A DNA stretch of 64,000 nt from Chiridota heheva (Eukaryota; Echinodermata; Holothuroidea; Apodida; Chiridotidae). The notes under the pieces were generated by a model. That model saw nothing but the letters and a program-made list of their open reading frames with translations. It was not told where the DNA came from and searched no databases. Positions 1-10,007 of this stretch are shown in pieces (the stretch's first letter is position 1; every line of letters starts with the position of its first letter). The translations under genes were made by a program, and so were the position numbers. The DNA lies in the NCBI GenBank assembly GCA_020152595.1, contig JAIGNY010001510.1:676501-740500 (forward strand). The letters run 5' to 3'.

Positions 1-411
1 TATGGACCTGTAAAGACAACGTTAAACCTCAACAAACCAAACGTAAAAACAATAACTAAATTGCATTCAAATCTATCATAGTAGCAAAACATTTCATCAA
101 AATTATTTTACAGAATTTTTTAAACCTCGGGCATCAATTTGATTATTGTATGCAAGTTTTGTGATGTATTACCAGGCGACCTTGGTTTTTTAAGTCCTTT
201 TGTTTTTTGAATGTTTGTTTTATTATTTGAAGTGGTGTAGCAAAAATAATGAGTTTTTTTAATGCCCTTAATTTAATTCTAGCAGAAACAGACTCCCATT
301 ATTTTGATTAACTAAGATTTAGGACAAAAATTGAATGAATTTCATCAAAGATTTTCAGCTGTCTGCTTAGTCATACATCACAAATTCTGCAAACTGATCT
401 GCTCAGATTTA
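1..411. other. Repeat-derived intergenic or intronic DNA
   Basis: No gene is seen. The first 45 bases resemble the 3' tail of the LINE family found elsewhere in the window (a cgttaaacctcaacaaacc-type end). The rest shares short phrases with 3950-4080, 6480-6830 and 47440-47950, such as a run about aaaacagcaaaa followed by tcacaaatt, so it is probably an old dispersed repeat. Low certainty. Confidence 0.3.
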
Positions 412-1021
412 AAAGGATTAGTTCCAGGCTCAAACAAGTCTATTTTATATGAAAGAAGACTTCAAAACAACAACAATGTTTTGTTTTTTTAAATGGTGAA
501 GAAAACATTCAAAAATCTTATTCCGTTAAGGAGATATTTAAGTTTAAAGTTTGGTATCATTTGTGTAGTTTGGTATCATTTGTGTAGAAACGACTGAAAC
601 CAGACTAGTTGTGACATCATATCTTAAGATTCCTGAAAGTCTTAATGTATTCGCTTTATTTTTATTCTGCGATTTTGTGGCTTAAAAACCATTGAGTAAG
701 AGTAATTATAATATACCCGTCACCTGAAGAAAGTACAATAAATTCAAAGAAAAAAATTCAAATATTGAAACGGTTGAATAAATTTTCTTTAAAATACATT
801 AACAGATAAGAATGTGAGGTTGAGTGCGCCAACCTTCCAAAGTAGACTCACTGCACAAGTCAATCATTTCTACACAGATAACATAGAGCTTTATTATAAA
901 CTTGAATTTCTCCTTAATGAAACAAGCTATTTGAATGCTTTTTTCACCATGTTGTACCTTTTAATGTCCTCTTTCACTTTCATATAAGATTAACTTGTTT
1001 GACCTCTGAACTAATCCTTTA
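412..1021. mobile_element. Fold-back MITE, family A (copy 1)
   Basis: The left end reads aaaggattagttccaggctc and the right end is its imperfect inverse (gaactaatccttta). The inverted arms include a gaagaaaacattcaaaaatc motif on the left matched by its complement on the right. There is no coding capacity. The same ends and body recur at 2384, 7589 and 35260, which defines the family. Confidence 0.75.
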
Positions 1022-1095
1022 ATCCTCTTTGAAGCAACACTGACCTTTCGCTTGCAAACACTAACATATTCATGTAAAAATGTCTGGTGTCAGGC

Positions 1096-1214
1096 CAGTG
1101 GCGGCACCAGGATTTTGGTCATGGGGGAAAATTGTGTCTTGTGTGGGGAAAAATTTCAAAACATTTTGGTAGGAGCATAGCTCCCCCCCCCCCCCCCGAC
1201 CCCCCATAGCACTG
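1096..1214. mobile_element. Short hAT-like MITE with near-perfect 8-bp TSD
   Basis: It begins CAGTGGCGGCACCAGG and ends ATAGCACTG, so the termini are CAGTG...CACTG. The flanks are tgtcaggc (1088-1095) and tatcaggc (1215-1222), matching at 7 of 8 positions as expected for a hAT target-site duplication. The interior contains a C homopolymer near 1184-1206 and no ORF. Confidence 0.55.
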
Positions 1215-1849
1215 TATCAGGCTAGGAGCAACAACACATCTTCTCATATTATTTAATAGATAAGCATGCATCTAAGATATCAATGATACAAAAATTTATT
1301 AGGGATTGTCGTCTAAAAAATTCTTTAAACTTGGTGGTGAAAAGTGATGGATGATTTATTCCCTCAAAACGAACTGAAACTTTTTTACTAAATGTACATA
1401 GCAAATCATGCAGAATCGTTACCCCTCCACCAATACTAAATCAAAACATTTTCGGGCACAAAATGTTCAAAGAGATTTGAAAAAGAAATTACTTAATTTT
1501 TGAATTACCACCTCGTATCTGCCATTTAGTCACAACTCCATTACTATTAATTAGTGTGAAGGATAGTGTGACACTAACTTGTTTTGTCCTGTTTGTCTGC
1601 ATGGCTGAGTTTAGTGGGAGTGTAAATGATTGCTTAGTCTTGCATAATACACACTTTACCTTTGGAAAGGAATGACCTTGGATGGTGCTCTACCTCCCAG
1701 TGGCATACAGAGCATGTCTCATGGACTAAAGGGCAGATCATGAAATGTGAAGTTAAAAGCCCAGAGACAAATTTTCCGGTGGGAGGGAGGGAGGGGGACA
1801 CTATTAAAGTGGTAGGTATGTGCCACCTAGAATTTCAAAATTGAATTGC

Positions 1850-2045
1850 AGTATGAGATTTTTTTGTAACTACAGTATGACAGTTTATGATTTTGATAAC
1901 CACAGTATGAATATTAGTGATTTTTGTTACCTGCAGTACGAAAATAGGTAATTTTTGATACCTGCAGTATGAAATTATGTAATTATTTTGAGACCAGCAG
2001 TATGAGAGATTAGATTTTTGATACCTGCACTATGAAAATTCTGGG
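1850..2045. repeat. Degenerate ~40-bp tandem repeat
   Basis: About five imperfect units each carry a (t/c)(a/g)cagtatga core followed by a gatttttgataacc-like stretch. No coding role is visible. Confidence 0.55.
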
Positions 2046-2129
2046 AAAAAAAGGCAACTGCTCATGCAGCACATGTATATATACCTCACATATGGAAGTC
2101 CCCCCCCCCTCCTCTTTCTTCCCCATCCT

Positions 2130-2330
2130 AGAGAAAATTATAGTTGAGATTAGTTGGGATTCTCAACTGGGATGAACTGGTCCCAACTTGGATCAAATGT
2201 TCCCAATTGGGATGAACTGGTCCCGACTGAGATTGAACATGTTTCCAACTTGGGCCAGTTCATCCTAGTTGGGATTTTAGGAAAAATTCCCAGTTGGAAA
2301 ATCCCAACTGGAATTTTCTCCTGGGAGTGT
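2130..2330. repeat. Self-complementary 'tcccaactgg' repeat
   Basis: Many copies of gttgggat and tcccaact in both orientations give an imperfect palindrome. A related piece is at 48090-48180. It is probably a small fold-back element. The apparent ORF across it is not credible as a gene. Confidence 0.5.
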
Positions 2331-2383
2331 TCCTTCTATCTCCTCTTCTCATTTAGTTGTGGTTTCTTACTAAAATTTAGGTT

Positions 2384-2929
2384 AAAGGATCAGTTGAGTG
2401 GTCAAGCATGTCCATCTTATATGAAAGAGGAATTCAAAAGAAACAACATAGTGAAGAAAGCATTCAAAAATCTTTTTCAATTTAAGTTAAAAGTCTGGTA
2501 TCATTCGTGTTGAAACGACTAAAATCAGACTAGTCGTGATGTCATAGCCTCAGATTCCTCAAATCTTGATGTATTCTATCATATTTTGAATTACAATTTT
2601 ATGGCTTAACAACCATTGGAAATGTCAGGAAAGTAGTAAAACAGAATCTAGTAAAGTTATTTATAATTTATAACCTTAAGAAAATTTGAGGGAAAATAAT
2701 TCAAATAGTTTTCTTCAAAATACGTTAACAATTGTCAAGAATTTGAGAAGAAAGGCATGTGCCTTTTATAGTAGAATTAGTACACCAGTCATGTCTACAC
2801 AGATAAGACAGTTTTAAACTTTAATAACTCTCTCATGAAATAAGATTTGTGAATGCTTTTTTTACCATTCTATTTTTTTTAAAGTCCTCTTTCATATAAG
2901 ATAAGTTGATTACTGAACTAATCTTTTAA
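2384..2929. mobile_element. Fold-back MITE, family A (copy 2)
   Basis: It shows the same terminal inverted sequences as copy 1 (left aaaggatcagttgagtggtc, right ctgaactaatctttta), with the shared internal block gactagtcgtgatgtcatag. Non-coding. Confidence 0.75.
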
Positions 2930-3324
2930 GTTGAATAAAGCAAAAACTTTGTTAACTGTCTGAAACCTTTAAACAAATGGAGCTTGTCATATCAGTAGTG
3001 CTGTAGCTGTGCATGCTCTGCATATTGCTTATAATTTACCCCAATATACAAATGTTCTATTTCTATCAATATTGTAACGACTTATATTTGTTGTGCATAG
3101 AATATCATGTATAAATTATTATTAGAACTTTCCTTTTTATGAATCCAAATACATTGCTCTCGCTGTGAATATAAACATTCCACTTAATGCACACATCCAA
3201 ACTTTGTTTCTGGTATCATTTTACATCTTAGAATATTAAAATACCAGTAAACATAAAAAGAGGTGCTCATTTATAGCTCATAAATTTGATCAAAATTGTT
3301 TGCATATTTTGTAGAATTTTCCTT
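2930..3324. other. No feature recognised; possible 3' region of the minus-strand gene
   Basis: AT-rich sequence downstream (in minus-strand sense) of the tail exon ending at 3325. I found no convincing canonical poly(A) signal on the minus strand here. Confidence 0.3.
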
Positions 3325-3583
3325 TCACATGTAGGTGTTGCTAACCAGTCTTGCTTTTCTATGAACGTTTTTCTCCGACTGCCTTTGTTGAGATTCCATC
3401 CGTTTAGTGGCAGATCTCGTCATGTTTTCATACTCTTGAATTTTGGGTGAAACGACTTTGGCGTATGACCTACTGTTTGACCTTGATGTCTTGTTCCGTT
3501 TTCTCTTCAATGATAAACTTTGAGTACCTCTGCTTGTTTTGGGTGCATTTCTTCCCCCTGACATGTCAGCGTACTGTTCTAAT
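3325..3583 (-). CDS. Alternative cytoplasmic tail exon (tail B) of a putative single-pass membrane protein
   Basis: The protein family is not recognised. Read on the minus strand from a possible acceptor (AAACAG before 3583), the frame is open for 85 codons after the split codon and stops at 3325. The peptide is very basic and Ser/Thr-rich and carries tyrosine motifs of the SH2-docking kind: EQYADM, RSYAKVV and QEYENM. YADM and YENM fit the YxxM pattern known for PI3K-p85 binding. The acceptor is in the same phase (codon AG|A) as the acceptor at 3736, and both match the donor at 5463. Upstream in the same frame lie TGA and TAA (3610-3615), so this tail can only be joined if the first tail exon is skipped. 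The homologous exon at 9665-9932 supports real coding origin. Alternatives are a pseudogene relic or 3' UTR with chance coding potential. Confidence 0.5.
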
Positions 3584-3612
3584 CTGTTTGTGTTAGGGGT
3601 TTTGTTGGTTTA

Positions 3613-3736
3613 TCACATTTGTTTCATTTCCTTCTGCTTCTTGTCATCATTTATTTTGAAAGTGTGTGACTTGTTAACCTCTCCATAAACAGATGTGGTA
3701 CAGACTTCTTCTACATCCACGTTGGACTTGTTTCTC
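3613..3736 (-). CDS. Cytoplasmic tail exon (tail A) of a putative single-pass membrane protein
   Basis: The minus-strand acceptor TTTCAACAG ends at 3737 and is preceded by a pyrimidine-rich stretch (ctattttcctttc). The exon completes the AG|G codon left by the donor at 5463, then encodes 40 residues and stops at TGA (3613-3615), directly followed by TAA. The peptide contains TTSVYGEVNKS; SxYxxV fits the ITIM-type consensus. The rest is acidic then lysine-rich. This is the stronger of the two acceptor choices. The family is unknown, and function as an intracellular signalling tail is inferred only from the transmembrane exon and the tyrosine motif. Confidence 0.55.
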
Positions 3737-4074
3737 CTGTTGAAAGGAAAATAGAAGAAGAAAAAATGTTTACTTTCAAATCTCAAAATATCTATTTTTT
3801 TTATTGAAATTTTGTGACCTCACACAAAGAGAAGCTACATGTAGCTATGAATTTCTGTATGTTATTGTTTAAAAATTGTATGGGCTTAGCAGCTCAATTT
3901 TGTTTAGGGGCACTAGTTCAGTGGATGAGCAATTCAACTCACTCCATTATAATGCTGGAATGTCATCATAATGATTTATGAACTGGTAGAGGCAACATGA
4001 ACCAAAATGCTTACAAATCCTTTAAAACCATGAAAACAGCAAAAATGTCAGATATTAAGATTATTATGCAAATT

Positions 4075-4255
4075 TGTTACATATGAATGGACAGAGATGC
4101 AAATTTGTTATATATGAATGGGCAGACATGCAAATTTGTTATATATGAGCGGGCAGACATGCAAATTTGTTATATATGAATGGGCAGACATGCAAATTTG
4201 TTATATATGAATGGGCAGACATGCAAATTTGTTATTTATGAACTGGCAGACGTTT
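4075..4255. repeat. ~31-bp tandem repeat, about six units
   Basis: The unit contains gcaaatttgttatatatgaa followed by tgggcagacat. It lies in the putative intron between the membrane exon and the tail exon of the minus-strand gene. Confidence 0.85.
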
Positions 4256-4369
4256 CCATGTTTTGGGGTAAATCTGTTACATTTTAATGATTTGCAACAA
4301 TTTTTTTGAAGGACAGTAGTTGATTCTTAGCGTAGACGATCTAAGTTAAAAAAAAATCATCACTTTTGA

Positions 4370-4685
4370 ATTAACATAAAGATTTTCAGAATTAACATAA
4401 AGATTTTCAAAATTACCATAAAGATTTTCAGAATTAACAAAGATTTTCAGAATTAACATAAACTTTTTCATAATTAACATAAACATTTTCAGAATTAACA
4501 TAAACATTTTTAGAATTAACATAAACATTTTTAGAATTTACATAAACATTTTTAGAATTTACATAAACATAAACATTTTCAGAATTAACAAACATTTTTA
4601 GAATTAACATAAACATTTTCAAATTTAGCATAAAGATTTTCAGAATTAACAATGATTTTCAGAATCAACATCAATATTTTTGAGC
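4370..4685. repeat. ~20-bp AT-rich tandem repeat
   Basis: The unit is approximately agaattaacataaacatttt with drift to agattttc. Reading frames across it encode simple N/V/Y/L repeats and are not genes. Confidence 0.85.
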
Positions 4686-4707
4686 TGTTCATATTTAACA
4701 ATTTTTG

Positions 4708-4845
4708 CTTGTCAAAAAATCTTCAAAATCTAATCGGTTTGTGTCAAAAAATCTTTAAAATCTAATCGGTTTGTGTCAAAAAATCTTCAAAATCTAATCG
4801 GTTTGTGTCAAAAAATCTTCAAAATCTAATCGGTATCAGAAACAC
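4708..4845. repeat. 32-bp tandem repeat, four units
   Basis: Four near-identical copies contain gtcaaaaaatcttcaaaatc followed by taatcggtttgt. They sit directly after the previous array. Confidence 0.85.
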
Positions 4846-4921
4846 TAAATAGGCTTTTTTCAAAATTTTAAAGACTGCTTCTTAGAATTGTATTCAAACA
4901 AAACCTATTCATAGTTGTCCG

Positions 4922-4957
4922 ACTGTTGCGGTGCCGTTAAACACCAACAAACCAAAC
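4922..4957 (+). mobile_element. 36-bp LINE-tail insertion with perfect 12-bp target-site duplication
   Basis: The insert (actgttgcggtgccgttaaa and the caaacc-type tail) matches the extreme 3' end of the LINE copies at 12230, 21130, 30630 and 39145. It is flanked by identical catagttgtccg at 4910-4921 and 4958-4969. That is the signature of target-primed reverse transcription aborted after a few dozen bases. Confidence 0.8.
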
Positions 4958-5462
4958 CATAGTTGTCCGTGAGACCTTAAAAACAGTTGTTTGTTTTCCC
5001 TCCTGTGCTGCCCCTAACTCACTGAAAAACAGGGGTGGAGTTTTTAAGAAAAATTATTATGATTTTTTTCTTCAAAACTCTCTTACCCTTTGTAAAAATC
5101 CCTACAAAATGGAGTGACAATCACTTTTGCCTGTTGACTGTTGCTGCAGGGATAATGAAGCCCATCACCCACAAGATCTTGAAAAAACAAAGTTGTCTTT
5201 TGTCTGTTTCTAACGAGTGTGTCATTCAAGGGACAGAAAATCCCAAATCACACAAAAAGCACGAGTGAGATAAAAACTGAGCAAAATAAAAGGAACCAAC
5301 AATCTGAAAATAAAGTGGAGTGTTTTAATTCTGTGTTATAAATGTTCTTGATACTTAATTCTGAGGGAGCAACTTTTTTCTGTTTGCTTCTCAAAAAAAG
5401 GGGCAAACAAAAAATTATTATTATTATTATTATTTTTTTGCCTGATCTTCAGTAAGACTCAC

Positions 5463-5635
5463 CTTGCCTGAATCCGTCTTCTAATGAAGAAAGTCACAAT
5501 CACCAACAATGAGAACAGAATGACTGCCACCGCTATACATATGATGATGGTTAGAGTAGGATTAAGGGGTGGAGGGGGAGGTACCCCTGTTGTGCTCATT
5601 GTCTGAATCTGTTTCACCCTATAATCACCGAGTCT
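5463..5635 (-). CDS. Transmembrane exon of a putative single-pass membrane protein
   Basis: On the minus strand the frame is open from 5635 (an in-frame TAA lies at 5636-5638) to a strong donor, CAAG|GTGAGT, at 5463. From the Met codon at 5599 the peptide starts MSTTG, has a Pro run (residues 7-11), then a hydrophobic span of about 24 residues (roughly 16-39, rich in I, V, L and F), followed by a basic stop-transfer (RRR at 40-42). This predicts an extracellular N-terminus and a cytoplasmic C-terminus. The exon ends with two bases of a codon (AG) that either tail acceptor (3736 or 3583) completes as Arg. The 5' boundary is uncertain: several AG dinucleotides between 5605 and 5638 could be the acceptor, or the Met at 5599 could be a true start, giving an 86- or 131-residue protein. 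No extracellular domain exon was recognised further right. Confidence 0.6.
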
Positions 5636-5639
5636 TTAC

Positions 5640-6290
5640 ATCTTGCAGTTTTAAAGTTTGTTGCTCAAGCTTGAAAATATCAATCACGATAGTCATTGCT
5701 CAAATAAACTTTTTTGCTCTGAAATTTGTAACTTCATATGAAAAAAACCCCAAAATAATCATGGCTGACAGTCGATGTCCTGAGAAAAGATTTATCTTTC
5801 CGTTCGTTAAATGGATGCAATCGGTTTAATTGTAGCTAGTTGATTGTTCCATACACAATTGAATAGAAGATTCCTGATGGTCTGCATGGCATAAATGCTT
5901 CTGAATTCATGCACAATTAAGTGCAAATGAATATTGATGGGAAGTCTGTAACTGTTTCCTTTTCTATTGACAACAGAAAGTTGATCAAGTTAGTTTTCAT
6001 AGTTCAGCTTTTGTAGGCAAGCTATAAGTGTGTGCTTTGAGAGTATGAAAAGCTTCAACAAAATCCCTTTCAAAGTGAAAGTTAGCAAACAGCAGGATTA
6101 GTAAGAGAATCTACTTTTATGAAGTTTACTGAATTTTATACTGTACAAGATCCTACTAAGTAAACTAAGATCCTTTTAAGCAACTGTTGATTTTTCTATA
6201 TTATATAATCCTGTTTTCATGTAATATATATAGGGCCTACTATCCAGTGGGCACTAGGGGGGGGAGGAGGATGTTAAACTACTTCACATT
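5640..6290. other. No feature recognised
   Basis: AT-rich sequence upstream (minus-strand sense) of the transmembrane exon. Reading frames here have no recognisable protein character. The upstream exons of the membrane protein would be expected in this direction but none was identified. Confidence 0.3.
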
Positions 6291-6299
6291 CAATGTTTC

Positions 6300-6430
6300 T
6301 TAAAAGAACATCTCTATGAATTTTTATGTGCAATTTTATGTTCGAGGACTATCAAGAAAGAAATTGGTGAAAAACTGATGCTGATATCTTATTCTGTTTA
6401 GGAGGTATTGCACTCTTTTTTGGCAGTTAT
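6300..6430. mobile_element. Fold-back MITE family B, left arm only
   Basis: gaggactatcaagaaagaaa, then ttggtgaaaaa and tattctgtttaggaggtatt, match the left arms of the copies at 28589 and 39647. The partner arm is absent. Confidence 0.55.
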
Positions 6431-6939
6431 CTGTGAACAATATGTTATTGATTAGTGAGTTTGTATCATTAGGCGTTTATTTTAAGATCCATGGGCAGGA
6501 AGCAATAGCGGGAGCTTAATTAATAGAAAATATGCTATAAACCGTGACTATAAAAATAGCAAAAGGTTTCATTAAGATTGGTTCAAAATTGACCATTTTA
6601 CAACATTTTGATTAGCAAGGTCGTTTAATTATGCAAAAAAATAAAAATTAGTTTGTGACATCACAATCTCCATCACACCATCAATCAAAATTTAGCAGGA
6701 GAAACTGAAGATTTTCAGTGATTGAAATTTAGACAGAAAATTAAAGAGTATAATTACATTAAACATTCTGAGCTGTCCTCGTCTTCTTTTATACATCACA
6801 ACTTTTGCATACATTAAGAATTTAAATTTGGTTATCCATAAATACAGAAATTACAGGTACTTTTGATGTAATTGAAAGATTATTTTGTTTAGAATTGTAA
6901 GCCTCTTTTCTGGTACATATAAAATCTATGCCTGTCCAT

Positions 6940-6961
6940 ATATATATACACATATATATAT

Positions 6962-7048
<87 letters not shown>

Positions 7049-7092
7049 TATATACACATATATATATACACATATATATATATATATATATG
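6940..7092. repeat. (TA)n microsatellite with CACATA interruptions
   Basis: Nearly pure alternating TA with periodic acacat interruptions. Frames on both strands encode Tyr/Ile polymers and are not genes. Confidence 0.95.
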
Positions 7093-7588
7093 TTGTGAAA
7101 TGGAGGCTGTAAGATTTAATGAAAAGTTATCGTCCCATAAATACAATCAGAAGTGAACTTTGCCGTGCTGGTAGCATCACTCCCAGTTTATAATTTCCCC
7201 TATTGATTGCAAGAAATCTGCGATGTTATTGATCACACATAAACCGGACTAAACATAGGGGCTTACATGTGTGATTGAGGATTATGTATTGATGGGACGA
7301 TACCTTTCCTTTAAGTTACCACAGATAAAAACAAAGAAATTGTTCAAAGCTCTCTCTTCAAAGCTTGTTCAATTCTGATTTTAAATATTTTTTGCAATAT
7401 TTACTTCTTCATCAATTCATATTTTTTTAGCTTTTTGTGACAAACAAGAGTTATTTACAGTTTCAATGATAAGATTTATTTACCATCTCACTGTGGTAGT
7501 AATTTAAAGTTTATTTAAAATCAAACACCAGAGACACACATAATGAACATATCATACTTCAGTTATCCATAACCAGAAGTAATTTATT

Positions 7589-8201
7589 AAAGGATTAGTT
7601 CAGAGTCAAGCAAGTCTATCTTATATGAAAGAGGACATCAAAAGAAACTAGAGTAGCGAAGAAAGCCTTCAAAAATCTTATTCCATAAAGGAGATATCCA
7701 AGTTTAATGTTTGGTATCATTTGTGTAGAAATGACTTAAATCAGACTAGTTGTGATGTCATACCCTCAGATTCTTCAAAGTCTTAATGTATTCCATTATA
7801 TTTTGTCCTGTGGTTTTGCAGTTTAAAAACCACAGGATATGTCGAAAAAGTAATATAACTGATTTTAAGTATAATATACCACCTGAAAAAAGTTTGAGGG
7901 AAAGTAATTTAAATAGTAAATACATGAACCAACTTTCTTTAAAATACATTAACAATTGTTTAAAATGTGAGGATAAAGATGCCAACTTTCCACAGTAGCC
8001 TTACTACACCATTCATTTCTACACAGATAAGACAGATAACTTGAATACTTAAGAGCTTTAAACTACAGACCACGAGGCCCCGGTTCAAATATCTGGTTAT
8101 CAAAGGCTTAACGGAATAATATTTTGAATATCTCATCACCATTTTGAATATCTTCACCATTTTGTTTCTTTTAATCTTTGACCACTGAACTAATCTTTTA
8201 A
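7589..8201. mobile_element. Fold-back MITE, family A (copy 3), carrying a SINE fragment
   Basis: Left end aaaggattagttcagagtca, right end ccactgaactaatctttta. Shared body blocks include gactagttgtgatgtcatac. A SINE-like fragment at 8063-8107 interrupts the right arm. Reading frames across this element on both strands are repeat shadows. Confidence 0.75.
8063..8107 (+). mobile_element. Fragment of the tRNA-derived SINE seen at 57513
   Basis: ctacagaccacgaggccccg, ggttcaaat and ctggttatcaaaggc match consecutive parts of the SINE at 57557-57620 with an internal deletion. It sits inside MITE A copy 3. Confidence 0.6.
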
Positions 8202-8919
8202 AGTGATTGATCTTAAAGGATGCTTTGTTTTGTAAATAATTAAGGCTAAGTTTTACTTTCATAATGCAATTTGCTTTTGTTTGACTTTCAATGGTATTGT
8301 TGACAGAAGCTGTCATTATTTCAAGGGACATAATTAAATCTAAAGAAAGCAACAATATAGTGGCGCATTAAATGTAACAAGATCAGGGTGTGGTCATTTT
8401 GCACCCCTATGAGCAGTGGTTTTCCAACTTCCAAAACAGTTGGGGAGAAGGGGGGTCCTACCATGCAGTGCCATAATTCCTTTGGGGACAGGGGAATGCA
8501 TACATTATAAAAAAAAAAAAATGTCCAAGTATGACCCAATTTTTGACAAGTATGACCTCACTATTTGCCGGAGATTTACGGCTTTGCATTAAATATTTTT
8601 TGATACCAACTTCCAAAAGGTGGAAGGTGTTATAGACTGTATAATGTATTGTTTTGAAAAATAGGAGGGGGGGGGAGGGGTCTGGCCCTGTTAACATCTT
8701 GTGGCTAGACCACTGCTGTTGAGATAAAACAAAAACAGTTTTTGCATGTCTTATTCAAACAAAAACAAAAAGTTTTTAGCTATATATACAGAGAAGTTCA
8801 AAAATGTTTTTACAAATTCTCTAAACAAACCTGTGACTTCTTTTTATTCACTGGCAGATCATGTGGAAGAGGGAAATGACATGATCTTTATTCCTAGAAC
8901 TTTCAAAACAAGGGAGAAT

Positions 8920-9010
8920 CATTATTATTATTATTAAATTATGTTTATATAGCACTTATTCTAAAAGAAAGCTCTAAGTGCTTTACAAGAGCATGAAAAA
9001 ATTGAAAAGT
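8920..9010. repeat. (ATT)n plus 'tatatagcac...agtgctttac' dispersed repeat
   Basis: A short (att)n run leads into tttatatagcacttattcta and aagtgctttac. A similar piece is at 17605-17670. It is probably the end of an old SINE-like element. Nothing further is recognised between 9010 and 9660. Confidence 0.45.
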
Positions 9011-9664
9011 TAATTACTTATCAATACATAAAAGAATAAAAATAAAAATGATTCAACACCTAAAACCCCATAATAGGTCAAAGCTAAAATATCAGCAGTA
9101 TATGAATAAAATAACTAATTAAGTTTTAAACGTTCAATTTAGATAATTGAATAAGATAAAACAGTTTTTTAAAAAAGCGGTAAAAACTAACAATCTAAAA
9201 CACAAAACACTAAGAGAAATAAAAAGTTATCAAATAATTAAAATGCATTAAAAGGTTAAACCTGGGTAAAGAAAAAAAAAATCAATAATATTTAAAAAGT
9301 TAAAATAAGTCACTGAAATACCGTTTAAACAAATGCATTGAAGAAGTAATTTGGTTTTTTTTTGGGTAAGATAGCAAAAAAGCAAACTTTGTGAATGAGG
9401 TTACAAAGAGGAAGAAAAATCTTGTATATTTATTTCTCATATGTTTATTTTCATATACATAAGACACTAGTATGTATGCCCATAGTTGGCCGAATCCCAT
9501 GGAGTACAGAAGCTCTAAAATTAGATTATGCTTTGAAATGGTATGTCCAAGATTTTTACTTCGTAGCTGCTGTCCAGTTTTGCAATGCAAAAGTACAAGC
9601 TTTTCTCAAAATATAGATCTTCCTGCTTTGATTTTGGAGTAAACGCGTGATCGTGTTTTTAGTG

Positions 9665-9932
9665 TCACAGATTTTGATATCTTATATATATTTTCTTGGC
9701 CACATGAACCTGTCTTTCTTTCTTGAGCTCATATTCATGTGATCCGTATGCATTGGCGTCTCTAAGGAGTGGATCATGCCATGTCTCGCTGCCATTGTGC
9801 AGTATCCTCGTGAAGGACAGCATGTCAAACATTTGCTGAACGCTGTTCCTCTTTTTGTTCCTGGACATATTATCATACTGTTGCAGATTCACAGTGAAGG
9901 TATTAGATGGCTGGTGTATCAACCTAATATTA
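9665..9932 (-). CDS. Second tyrosine-motif tail exon, homologous to the 3325-3583 tail
   Basis: Family not recognised. On the minus strand a possible acceptor (CATCACACAG, AG at 9934-9933) is followed by 88 open codons and a stop at 9665. The acceptor leaves one base to complete a codon, the same phase as both tail acceptors of the 3325-5635 gene. The segment PSNTFTVNLQQYDNMSRNKK resembles TPNTNRLEQYADMSGGRN in position and composition, with YDNM matching YADM. A later HEYEL adds another tyrosine motif. No transmembrane exon was found to the right of it, so it is either an alternative or ancestral 3' exon of the same gene, or the relic of a tandem duplicate. The satellite at 10008 begins 75 bp upstream of the acceptor. 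Confidence 0.45.
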
Positions 9933-10007
9933 CTGTGTGATGATTGGTGGATTAGTGTCACATGATTACTGCTTGAGGGTTGGGTGATGATTGTCACGTT
10001 ACTCTGT

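Noticed and set aside
3610-3615. Stop-codon readthrough or selenocysteine at TGA TAA between the two tail reading frames
   Set aside because: The stops are two in tandem and no recoding signal is evident. A same-phase alternative acceptor at 3583 explains the downstream open frame more simply.
7960-8355. 131-codon minus-strand frame
   Set aside because: It lies mostly over MITE family A copy 3 and the shared repeat sequence, with no protein-like composition.
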